Source of the DNA: Cochliopodium minus
Taxonomy: Eukaryota > Discosea > Himatismenida > Cochliopodiidae
NCBI GenBank assembly: GCA_024220525.1
Contig: JAMYWO010000086.1
Coordinates: forward strand, 42,875 to 82,854
Length of the DNA: 39,980 bases
Direction of reading: 5' to 3'
The translations under genes were made by a program, and so were the position numbers. The notes below the pieces were generated by a model that was not told the origin of the DNA, did not search any database, and saw only the letters and a program-made list of their open reading frames with translations. This document shows positions 12,470 through 22,360 of the stretch, in pieces (within the stretch, counting starts at the first letter, position 1; each line of letters begins with the position of its first letter).

Positions 12470-13305
12470 TCAAAGTAGAAGGAATAACGGTTGATGTATA
12501 TTCTGTGGATGGAATTTGTGTTGATGGAATCAAAGTGGAAGGAATATCGGTTGATGTATATTCTGTGGATGGAGTCAATGTTGAAGGATTTGTTGTCGAG
12601 GGATGTGTTGTTGGTTGGAAATCGATCAATAGGTCATCCATCACAAAGGTATAATTTATAATATCAAATACTATTCTGTTTATGTATTCCCATCTTGCGC
12701 TATACATCAATGAGCTAGATTGATTAAGAACGATTGTATCATTGAAGAGCAAATTCGAATCCAAATATCCTAATATTGTCATATTTTTTGAATTGAGTGC
12801 TCCTGTGAAAAATGCACTCAAGAATGTAAATGTTGTTGAACTAATTATTTCTGACAGATTTCCATAAAAATTATAAGCAACGTTATTTGGACTAAATTTA
12901 AAAACATCAGAATATTATTCAACAATTTTGATTAATCACCTTATTGTTCCAGTATTATATCCTAATAAAATTTTATATTTTTTCAAAAGAGATTTTTTTT
13001 TTATTTACCATCGGTAGATGCTGTTCCATTCAAATAATAAATATTTGTCCAATTCAAGTTATTGTATCCCTTCAACAAATTGTGAATTGATTTTCTCATT
13101 AAATTAAATGGTTACATTAGGAACTGGAAGAACTGATAGAAAAAATTAATTTTATTTATTTAACGTCAATTCTTTCCAGGATACTTATTCCTGGGAGGTC
13201 ATCAAATCCAATTGTGACTGAGGCTCTTTTTAAACTCATTTTTGGTATTTTTGACGAATCAACGAGAATTATCAAAAAAATAATCCATTCCAACAACCTT
13301 TTCAT
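12470..13305 (-). CDS. Surface protein family member A, N-terminal part only
   Basis: It starts at MKRLLEWIIFLIILVDSS, a signal peptide, at 13305; exon 1 ends at 13165. Further exons include ones coding NLNWTNIYYLNGTASTDG and YNTGTI, then the segment SPNNVAYNF onward from about 12894. That segment runs through NRIVFDIINYTF into a Pro-Ser-Thr stalk (HPSTTNPST, EYTSTDIPST) that is cut by the N at 12469. Nucleotide and protein sequence closely match member D (38610 to the right edge), which supplies the missing kind of C-terminus. The ectodomain has no GLUG motifs. Exon boundaries between 13000 and 13165 are uncertain, and one phase break may lie there. It is divergent from member B. Confidence 0.65.
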
Positions 13306-13534
13306 TCTTCGATTCAAAAAGATTTCTTAATAAACTTGTATTTTTTAATTATAAAAATAATTTTTATCAATATAAATTTCTTTTTGAGTCTTCAAAATGG
13401 AGAAGAAGGAAACAAATATTTCTTTGTTTTTGATCAAATGTAAATAAAATTTCCTTTGAGTTGATGGTATAGATAAAATATTCAAAAAAAAACTTGATTT
13501 GCTTTTAAATTTTCCATAAAAAAAATTATAATAA
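13306..13534. promoter_or_regulatory. Shared upstream region of divergent surface genes A and B
   Basis: A 229-bp AT-rich spacer between two opposite start codons of the same gene family, so co-regulation is plausible. I see no defined motif. Confidence 0.35.
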
Positions 13535-16218
13535 ATGACAATTTATGTTATCTTTTTTCTATTGTTTTTATATGCCAATAATTTGAATGGTCAAACTATC
13601 CCAATTTCTTCTTGCATTGATCTCCAAAATATAAAGGCTGATAATTCTACTGTCAGTTATTTTCTCACAGATGATATTGATTGCTCTAATATCGGAATCT
13701 TTGGCCCAATATCCCAATTCAGAGGTAAATAATGAATATTAAATAGTCACATTGAAATTATAATAAAATTTTTGTGAAGGGAGTTTATCTGGAGAAGGAT
13801 ATAGTGTATATAATTTAAATATAATCACATCATCAAGTTACACTGCATTATTTTCATTTGGATCAAATGCAACAGTGAAGAATATAAGCTTTATCGATTT
13901 TTATGTTGAATCAAATTCAAATGATCTTTCTCTTTTATTTGGAGATTGCACTAATTGTTTGATTGATTCTGTCATTTTCAATACATCTTCCCCTTCAAAA
14001 AGCAATATCATAAATGGAACATCAACATCTTCTCAATTGGCAGGAGGATTTATTGCTAATTCTGAAAATTGCAGTATCTTCAATTCTATAGTCCAAAATA
14101 CAATTATAAATGCACCACAATATACATGTAGAAATAAGAATTTTTATTAATTTCATTCAATTTTTAATTTGAAACATTTTTAAAAGTTGTTGGAGCATTT
14201 TTTGGGTGAATTTTTCATAAACCAGATTCTTCTTTTTCTTTTAATTAATTCTATAAAAAGATATGGGAACAATCTTTACATAAATAACTGCCACAATTTG
14301 GGTTTCCCATCTAATTTAAGTACTCAAATAGTTTCTGGTTGTCCAGTTGTCGGTAATTTTACTCTTTAAAAAAAAAAATTTATCATTTTTCATGCATTTA
14401 TTAATTAAGGAGGATTAGTTGGTTATTTTTACAATTCCAAAATTATTAACAGTGGAGTTAGTAATGGGAATGTTTATTCTAGTTGTTACATTGTTGGGGG
14501 CTTGTTGGGGTATTCAGAGAATTCAACTGTATTAGAGTGTTACGTGAAATCCACAGTAAGTATAACTAGCACTGGTTTTAATGTTGGTGGTTTGATAGGT
14601 TTAATTTTTTAACATTATTTGATATTAAGATTTAAAAACTATTTTTTAAAAGGATTTTATAGTATAACTAATGTAACTCAGAACATAACAAATTGTTACA
14701 CTAGAGCAAATGTAAACCCTCATAAATTAATAGATATTTTATTAAAAAATTTAAATTTAATTCAGGTAAGTGGAACTTATCAAGTAGGAGGACTGTTAGG
14801 GGTTTTACAGAATTTGAATGCCAGTTCTTATATTTCCAACACTTATTCTTCAAATAATGTCATATGTGAATTTTATTGTGGTTCTTTCATTGGTAGAAAA
14901 AATGAAATTAAACTAATAATTTCATTTCAAATTTTAAAAAAATTTATATTAGGAAATATTTCAGGTAAATTTTATTTGTTTGTTTTACAAGATAATTTTT
15001 TCATTTTTATGAATTTTTTTTCAAAAAGGATTGGAATGTAGTTTTTCAAAAGTTTATTACAACAGCGATTATAATTCTTCTCTTCAATCGATTGGGGTTG
15101 GAGAATGTTCTGATAACACACAACCAACAGGTTCAAATTGTTCAACCCTCTATCAATTAATATTGGATTTTAATGATACTAAAATTTGGAATGGAGATAA
15201 TCTTATAATGGGTAAATTATTATAAAAACCCATGAGTAAATTTAGTATTTTTTTAATATTAGAACTTCCTTCAACATATGGACTTTGTAATTGTTTAAAT
15301 GGATGTAATAAATTTACTTTGCCTTCTTACACAACTTTGATTCCATCAACCATTTTTCCTTCTACTTTGATTCCATCAACACCAATTCCTTCGACGATAT
15401 CTCCAGGTTGTTTGTATAAAGTGTTGAATTGTGAAAGGTGCGGAATGAATGGAATGATAGTGGATCAATCTCTTTTTAATGTTACTTGTGTTTTCATTTC
15501 AAATGATGTTTGGGGATATTCTTACACTCCTTTATTTCCTAATTCCACAACAATTATTTCTCAAACAACCACCTTGAATCAAACAACCATCTTATTTGGA
15601 GGAAATTTGGAAATTACAGGTTCATTCATTTTGAATCAATCAACAATTATCATTCAGGGAAATTTAAATCAAACTTCAAACTCCAACATAATCATTACTT
15701 TAAACAAGAAAAATATTGACCAAAATTCACCATATTTGAATGTTTCAGGTTGTATCAATTTGGGAGGAAATATCACTTTGATTTTGGATGAAAGGCCTCA
15801 AATTAGCTCAACAAATGATATTTTACTCTTCAAATATAATTGTTCTCAAACAACAACAATACTTGCACAATCTCAATTCAAAGTGGAATCAACATATAAA
15901 AAGAAAGAATGTGATAAAATTGGAACAAATCTTCTCAATCAACAAAATTCACTTTCTGTTTCGCTTTCAACAACTTTGAATTCAAATTGTAAACCAAACT
16001 TGGGTTTGATTATTGGTCTTTCTGTTGGAGTTCCTTTGTTTTTACTTTTGGTTTCAGCTCTTGTTGTTCTTTTGATCAGATTTCATTCTAAAAACGAATC
16101 TGAAAGGATTGTTTCAGATTATCATACAAATATGAAAGAAAATAAAGCACATCAAGAAAAAACAAAGTGGACCAACTTTTATAAATCAAGGGTTGACAAT
16201 GAAATGGAAAAAATTTGA
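13535..16218 (+). CDS. Surface protein B: GLUG ectodomain, PST stalk, single TM helix
   Basis: Ten exons (13535-13724, 13780-14127, 14187-14205, 14261-14352, 14410-14598, 14653-14711, 14766-14892, 14953-14964, 15029-15211, 15263-16218) join in phase to about 724 residues. A signal peptide (MTIYVIFFLLFLYANNLNG) is followed by a GLUG-type ectodomain: YFLTDDIDCSN, GSLSGEGYSVYNL, and repeats such as YIVGGLLGYSENSTVLECYV and VGGLIG. A short stalk (IPST units) leads to a conserved module starting CLYKVLNCERCGMNG, rich in NxT/S sites. One membrane helix (GLIIGLSVGVPLFLLLVSAL) and a basic tail ending DNEMEKI follow. GLUG proteins are secreted or cell-surface and often adhesive; adhesion is an inference here. 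Exon lengths and phases match gene C almost one for one. Confidence 0.87.
15340..15405 (+). repeat. PST stalk repeat of gene B
   Basis: A short run of five-residue xxPST units (15-bp DNA period), shorter than in genes C and D. It marks the border between ectodomain and shared C-terminal module. Confidence 0.75.
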
Positions 16219-16398
16219 AAATAAATAAAATTTAAAATTAAAAATTGTTTTCTAATGACACGCATTGAACAAATGAATTACGATCTCTTCAAATATTTTT
16301 TTTATGTTTTTTTCCGCATTTCAGAAAATTCTTTCACTTATTTTATTAAAAATTAAATATTGAATTTAAATTTATTATCTTAAAATAAAAAATAAAAG

Positions 16399-19310
16399 AT
16401 GAGAACAAAATTTTTGCTCTTATTTTTATTATCTTTCATTTGTTTGAAAAATTTCCAAATAGTTGCTAATATTACATCTTGTGAAGATCTAATAAATATA
16501 ATTCCAAATGATTTAGAAGTCAATTATTTTCTCACAAATGATCTTATTTGTTCCAATGTTACAAATTTTTTACCAATTGGGAATTCATCAAATCCATTTC
16601 AAGGTAGTGATCACAAAACCAAAATTAATTTTTTAATTTAAAATTAATAAAAAATTTTGAAAGGGAGTTTATCTGGAGAAGGATATAGTGTATATAATTT
16701 GAAAATAATCACTTCATCAAGTTACACTGCATTATTTTCATTTGGAAAAAATGCAACAGTGAAGAATATAAGCTTTATTGATTTTTATGTTGAATCAAAT
16801 TCAAGTTATATTTCTCTTTTATTTGGAAATTGCACTAATTGTTTGATTGATTCTGTCATTTTCAATGCATCTTCTCCTTCAAAAAGCAATATCATAAATG
16901 GAACAGGACCGACTCCCACTTATTATGTTGGAGGATTTTTTGCTTACACATCTTCAATAAGTAGTATCTTTAATTCTATCATCCAAAATACAATTATAAA
17001 TGCTCCCAATTATGATAGTAAATTTTTCTTCTATTCATTTTCTAATCATTTTATATTAATTAATAATCAATTAATAGTTGTTGGAACATTTGTTGGGTAA
17101 TTCCATTAAAATATTGTTACAAATCTTCCAAAATTTCTTTTAATTATTAAGATCTGGGACTGATTTCGAAATGAGTGGCTGCCATAATCTGGGATTTCCT
17201 TCAAATGCAAATACCCAAATAGTTTCTGGTTACTCAACAGTTGGTAAAGTTTTTTTAAGGAAAATTAAATTATTAAAACTTTTTGTATTTAATTTTAAAG
17301 GAGGGATAGCTGGTTATTTTTACAATTCCACTATTTTTAACAGTGGAGGTAGTAACGGAGTAATTGTTTCTGGTGGTATACAAACAGGAGGTTTAATAGG
17401 TTATGCTGCTCGTTCTTCAATATCTCAGTGTTATATAAAATCTACTGTGAATGTAATCAGTCAAAGCGCTGTTGGTGGTTTGATAGGTCTTTTCAATATT
17501 GAAAAAGAAAAAAAAATTTTAAAAAAATTCAAATATTATTTTAGGATACCACAATATTGCTGTTCTAAACAAAAATATTTCGAATAGTTATACAAGGGCC
17601 AACGTAAAGAAAATTTCTTTCAATAAATAAACTGATTTTTATTTTAAATTTAGGTAGAGGGAAATTGCCAGGTTGGAGGGTTGATAGGTACTTTACATTT
17701 TTCGATAAATATCAGTAGTTATATTTCAAACACCTATTCTTCAAATAATGTGGTTTGCAATACTTTTTGTGGTTCTTCTATTGGTTTAAATTGTCCAAAC
17801 TTTTTCAGAAAAATTGTTAATATCAATTTTTTTTTTTTAGGTTCTATTTTGGGTTAAACTGAATGATTGATTAATGTTATTTTTATAATTATTTTTTTTA
17901 TACATACAAAAAGGCTCTTCTTCAACACCTAATTGTAGTTTTTCAAATGTATTTTACAATAGTGATTTCAATTCTTCCCTTCAAGCTATTGGGAGTGGCG
18001 CTTGTTTCAATATTTCTCAACCATCCCAACAAATTCAACCTCTCGGATTAAATTGTTCAATCCTTTACCAATCCATATTGGATTATAATGACACTGGTAG
18101 ATGGAAAGGAGATAATCTTGTAATAGGTAAAAAAAAGATTAATCTTTTATTAATTTTTCATTTTTTGAATAAAAGTAATCCCTCAAAAAATTTTAAAAGT
18201 TTATTTTATAATGTTCCAGAATTTCCTTCGACATATGGCTTTTGTAATTGCTCGAGTGGATGTGATAATTTCACTTTGAATCCATCCACATTTCTCTCAT
18301 CAACACAAAATCCATCCACAGAATATCCATCAACTTTTATTCCTTCTACTTTGATTCCATCAACACTAATTCCTTCAACACAAATTCCATCCACAGAAAA
18401 TCCATCAACACTGGCTCCTTCAACATTAAATCCATCAACACTAATTCCATCAACAATTTCTCCATTCCCTTCAACACTAATTCCTTCGACGATATCTCCA
18501 GGTTGTTTGTATAAATTACTGAATTGTGAAAGGTGCGGAATGAATGGAATGATAGTGGATCAATCTCTTTTTAACATTACTTGTGTTTTCATTTCAAATG
18601 ATGTTTGGGGATATTCTTATACTCCTTTGTTTCCTAATTCCACAACAATTATTTCTCAAACAACCACCTTGAATCAAACAACCATTTTAATTGGAGGACA
18701 TTTGGAAATTTCAGGATCTCTTATTTTGAATCAATCAACAATTATCATTCAGGGAAATTTAAATCAAACTTCAAACTCGAACATAACTATTATTCTAAAC
18801 AATAATACTGAACTAAATTCACCTTTTTTGAATGTTTCAGGTTGTATCAATTTGGGAGGAAATATCACTTTGATTTTGGAAGAAAGGCCTCAAAGCAGTG
18901 CAACAAATGATATTTTACTTTTCAAATATAATTGTTCCCAAACAACAATAATACTTGCACAATCTCAATTCAAAGTGGAATCAACATATAAAAAGAAAGA
19001 ATGTGATAAAATTGGAACAAATCTTCTCAATCAACAAAATGATCTTTCTGTTTCGCTTTCGACGACTCTCAACGAAAATTGTAAACCAAACTTGGGTTTG
19101 ATTATTGGTCTTTCTGTTGGAGTTCCTTTGTTTTTGCTCATAGTTGCAGCTGTACTATTTTTTTTGATCAGATTTCATTCTAAAAACGAATCTGAACAAT
19201 TCGTATCAAGTACCCAAACAAAAATGAAAGAAAATAAAGCACATCAAGAAAAAACAAAGTGGAATAATTTCAATAAATCAAGGGTTGATAATGAATTGGA
19301 AAAAATATGA
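16399..19310 (+). CDS. Surface protein C: GLUG ectodomain, long PST stalk, single TM helix
   Basis: Ten exons (16399-16603, 16664-17017, 17078-17096, 17152-17243, 17301-17486, 17545-17603, 17654-17783, 17841-17852, 17914-18126, 18220-19310) join to about 786 residues. The 19-, 92-, 59- and 12-nt exons have the same length in gene B, which shows a tandem duplication. Signal peptide MRTKFLLLFLLSFICL; YFLTNDLICSN; GLUG repeats (TGGLIGYAARSSISQCYI, AVGGLIG). A stalk of many xxPST units spans about residues 445-515. The conserved module begins CLYKLLNCERCGMNG, followed by a membrane helix near 715-738 and a tail ending DNELEKI. It lies 180 bp downstream of B on the same strand. Probably a type I membrane glycoprotein used in recognition or adhesion (inference). 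Confidence 0.88.
18277..18500 (+). repeat. PST stalk repeat of gene C
   Basis: A dense run of 15-bp units coding xxPST (IPSTLIPSTLIPSTQIPST style). Copy number clearly differs from gene B, consistent with repeat slippage changing stalk length. Confidence 0.85.
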
Positions 19311-19791
19311 AAATAAATAAATAATGATTGAGAATAATAAAATTTTTAAAATAATAAAAATACTTTTTTTCTGGCTGTCTAACTTGTTTTCCCTGGTAAT
19401 CCTAGACAATATGTATTTCCAATTTCCCACTGAAGAACTTGCGAATATTCTCCAAGATCTCAGTTGTACCTGACTTTCATCAAGCTTACAGTAACAAAAA
19501 TGATGTTCTTGCACCAATTCAAATCTTCATTATAACTTAATTTTCTTGTCCTTTGTCAAGATCTGATTATTAATTAAGAAAACAAGAAAAAGGGAGTTCC
19601 CCGCAGTTGTGGTTCACTTCTTTTACTCCAATCGTCTATTGGTCAACCATTGATCTTTGTCGTTTATAGAATGAAGGGGCGTTAGTAGCTTGTAAAGAAA
19701 AGATTCAAAATTTTGATAACAATACAAAATGAATATAATAAAATTTTATTAATTAAATTAGGAGAAAATACTTTATTTTAATCAACAATAT
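19311..19791. other. Intergenic, weak F-box-like remnant
   Basis: The stretch is visibly less AT-rich than the surrounding spacers. A short plus-strand reading near 19410-19472 gives MYFQFPTEELANILQDLSCT, which resembles the start of an F-box, then stops. No splice model or complete ORF supports a gene. It may be a gene remnant. No RNA gene was recognised. Confidence 0.3.
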
Positions 19792-20691
19792 TTAAAAGTT
19801 AATACAATATCCACTCTTTGTTATTTCATTGAATTTGTTTTTCCCAATTTCATTTCCCAAGATTGATGACCTCTCAAAGAGTTGAATAGCTTTTTCAATG
19901 TTTTTTTCAACTCCAGTTTCTCCATGATGGTAAATTTGAGCAAGATTATTCATTGAAATTGAATTATTTAACTGAATCGCTCTTTCATAGAGTTTAATAG
20001 CTTTTTGAATGTTTTTTTCAACTCCAGTTTCTCCACGATGGTAAATTTGAGCAAGATTATTCATTGAAATTGAATTATTTAACTGAATCGCTCTTTCATA
20101 GAGTTTAATAGCTTTTTCAATGTTTTTTTCAACTCCAGTTTCTCCATGATGGTAAATTTGAGCAAGATTATTCGTTGAAATTGAATTATTTAGCTGGATC
20201 GCTCTTTCAAAGAGTTTAATAGCTTTTTCAATGTTTTTTTCAACTCCAGTTTCTCCATATTGGTAAATTTGAGCAAGATCATTCATTGACATTGAATTAT
20301 TTAGCTGAATCGCTTTTTCGTAGAATTTAATAGCTTTTTCAATATTTTTTTCAACAGCTCCTCTTTCGCCAAATCTGTAGATTGTTGCAAGAATGTGCAT
20401 CGCTTCTGAATGATTCAATTTAATAACTTTATCATAATATAGAATAGCTGTTCCAAGATTTTTTTCTACACCAAGACTATATTCATAATGAATCCCAACA
20501 AAATTCAAACAATAAGGAGTAATTTTTTTTTCAAAATTTTTATCCACTTCTACCAATTCAGAGAAAATTTGAAAAGATTTTTTGTAATTACATTGTGTCC
20601 CAAATCCATAAAAATATTTCAGCCCTTCTGAAAACTTATTTCCTTTTTCGCAGTATTCCAAACAAATTTTTTTTGATTTTTCTTTGTCCAT
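19792..20691 (-). CDS. Sel1-repeat (TPR-like) protein
   Basis: An uninterrupted 299-residue frame starting MDKEKSKKICLEYCEKGNKF. It contains about six Sel1-like helical repeats of 36 residues. The last four are nearly identical, with the core NNLAQIYHHGETGVEKNIEK then AIKLYERAIQLNN. Sel1 repeats form a superhelical scaffold that binds partner proteins. In amoebae and their bacteria they are often adaptor or signalling proteins (family knowledge). No signal peptide or membrane helix is seen. It lies 95 bp downstream of the Hsp70-like gene on the same strand. The near identity of repeats at DNA level points to recent amplification. Confidence 0.88.
   Translation of the reverse strand: MDKEKSKKICLEYCEKGNKFSEGLKYFYGFGTQCNYKKSFQIFSELVEVDKNFEKKITPYCLNFVGIHYEYSLGVEKNLGTAILYYDKVIKLNHSEAMHILATIYRFGERGAVEKNIEKAIKFYEKAIQLNNSMSMNDLAQIYQYGETGVEKNIEKAIKLFERAIQLNNSISTNNLAQIYHHGETGVEKNIEKAIKLYERAIQLNNSISMNNLAQIYHRGETGVEKNIQKAIKLYERAIQLNNSISMNNLAQIYHHGETGVEKNIEKAIQLFERSSILGNEIGKNKFNEITKSGYCINF
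19875..20340 (-). repeat. 108-bp tandem Sel1 repeat array
   Basis: Four to five adjacent 108-bp units, each coding one 36-residue Sel1 repeat, differ by only a few bases. Copies such as 19985-20092 and 20093-20200 are almost identical. Confidence 0.85.
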
Positions 20692-20786
20692 TTCAATTCC
20701 AACTCCATAATATATGTCAAAACCTTTGATTGCTTTAAATAAATTTTTATTTCAAAAATTTTAAAATGAGAATAAAATTTCGAAAT

Positions 20787-22360
20787 TTAAAAACCCATCT
20801 CATCCGAGATATTTTCTTCTAAAAGTGTTCTCGAACTTGTATTATTGGTAAATGATTGTTTTTTATCACTATTCTTTTCTTCAGTTAAACCTTCTGTAGA
20901 GTTGCTGTTGTTTTCTGTTCCTTCAAAAACTGAAATATCAGTAAATAGTTTAAATTTTTTAGTTTGAACTTACTCATGTTGTTGTTGGAATCAATAAATT
21001 TATCTTTCTCTTCCAAAAAAGTGTCACTAACTTTTTTATTTCCATCATTTAAAATAGAGTTGCCATTGTTTTCTGTTCCTTCAAAAACTGAAATATCAAT
21101 AAATATTTTAAATTTTTTTAGTTTGAATTTACTCATGTTGTTATTAGAATCAATAAATTCATCTTTCTCTTCCAAAAGTATGTCACTAACTTTTTTATTT
21201 CCATCATTTAAAATAGAGTTGCCATCGTTTTCTGTTGCTTCAAAAACTGAGATTTCAGTAAATAGTTTAAATTTTTTTAGTTTGAACTTACTCATGTTGT
21301 TGCTGGAATCAATCAATTCATCTTTCTCTTCCAAAAAAGTGTCACTAACTTTTTTATTTCCATCATTTAAAATAGAGTTGCTATTGTTTTCTGTTCCTTC
21401 AAAAACTGAAATATCAGTAATTATTTAAAATTTTTTAGTTTGAACTTACTCATGTTATTGCTGGAATCAATAAATTCATCTTTCTCTTCCAAAAAAGTGT
21501 CACTAACTTTTTTATTTCCATCATTTAAAATAGAGTTGCTATCATTTCCTATTCCTTCAAAAACTGAGATATCAGTAATTATTTAAATTTTTTGGTTTGA
21601 ATTTACTCATGTTGTTATTAGAATCAATAAATTCATCTTTCTCTTCCAAAAAAGTGTCACTGACTTTTTTATTTCCATCAACCAAAACAGGGTTGCCATC
21701 GTTTTCTGTTGCTTCAAAAACTGATATTTCAGTAAATAGTTAAAATTTTTTTAGTTTGAATTTTTTATAACCAAACCTCTGTTGCTGGAATCAATAAATT
21801 TATCTTTCTCTTCCATAAATATGTCACTGACTTTTTTATTTCCATCAACCAAAATAGAGTTGATATTGTTTTCTGTTCCTTCAAAAACTGAGATTTCAGT
21901 AAATAGTTTAAATTTTTTAGTTTGAAGTTACTCATGTTGTTGTTAGAATCAATAAATTCATCTTTCTCTTCCAAAAAAGTGTCACTAACTTTTTTATTTC
22001 CATCATTTAAAATAGAGTTGCCATCGTTTTCTGTTGCTTCAAAAACTGAGATTTCAGTAATTATTTAAATTTTTTAGTTTGAACTTACCTATATTGTTAT
22101 TAGAATCAATAAATTTATCTTTCTCTTCCAAAAGTATGTCACTAAATTTTTTATTTCCATCAACCAAAACAGAGTTGATATCGTTTTTTGTTGCTTGAAA
22201 AACTGAGATTTCAGTAAATAGTTTAAATTTTTTTAGTTTGAATAAATTGTAACCAAACCTCTGTTGCTGGAATCAATAAATTTATCTTTCTCTTCCAAAA
22301 GTATGTCAATCACTTTTTTATTTCCATCAACCAAAACAGGGTTGTTATTGTTTTTTGTTG
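20787..22360 (-). repeat. Tandem array of ten exon-intron cassettes (about 158-bp period)
   Basis: Cassette exons: 22360-22259, 22202-22089, 22045-21932, 21887-21777, 21720-21607, 21563-21450, 21405-21292, 21246-21133, 21087-20974 and the terminal 20929-20787. Seven are exactly 114 nt and one is 111 nt; nine of the ten begin and end in the same phase, the last carrying the stop. Introns, in order, are 56, 43, 44, 56, 43, 44, 45, 45 and 44 nt, with similar sequence (GTAAGTTCAAACTAAAAA to TCAG). The two 45-nt introns have no in-frame stop, so retention would keep the frame. Confidence 0.88.

Noticed and set aside
19278-19517. Minus-strand 79-residue frame after gene C
   Set aside because: It overlaps the end of gene C, has no start context or family resemblance, and its second half is AT-rich filler.
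21765-21974. Separate small minus-strand genes within 20.9-22.0 kb
   Set aside because: These frames are cassette exons read through their introns. They belong to the Hsp70-like gene.
20787-22360. CRISPR-like regularly spaced repeats
   Set aside because: Both repeat and spacer are similar between units, they are exons and introns with GT-AG ends, and the host is eukaryotic.
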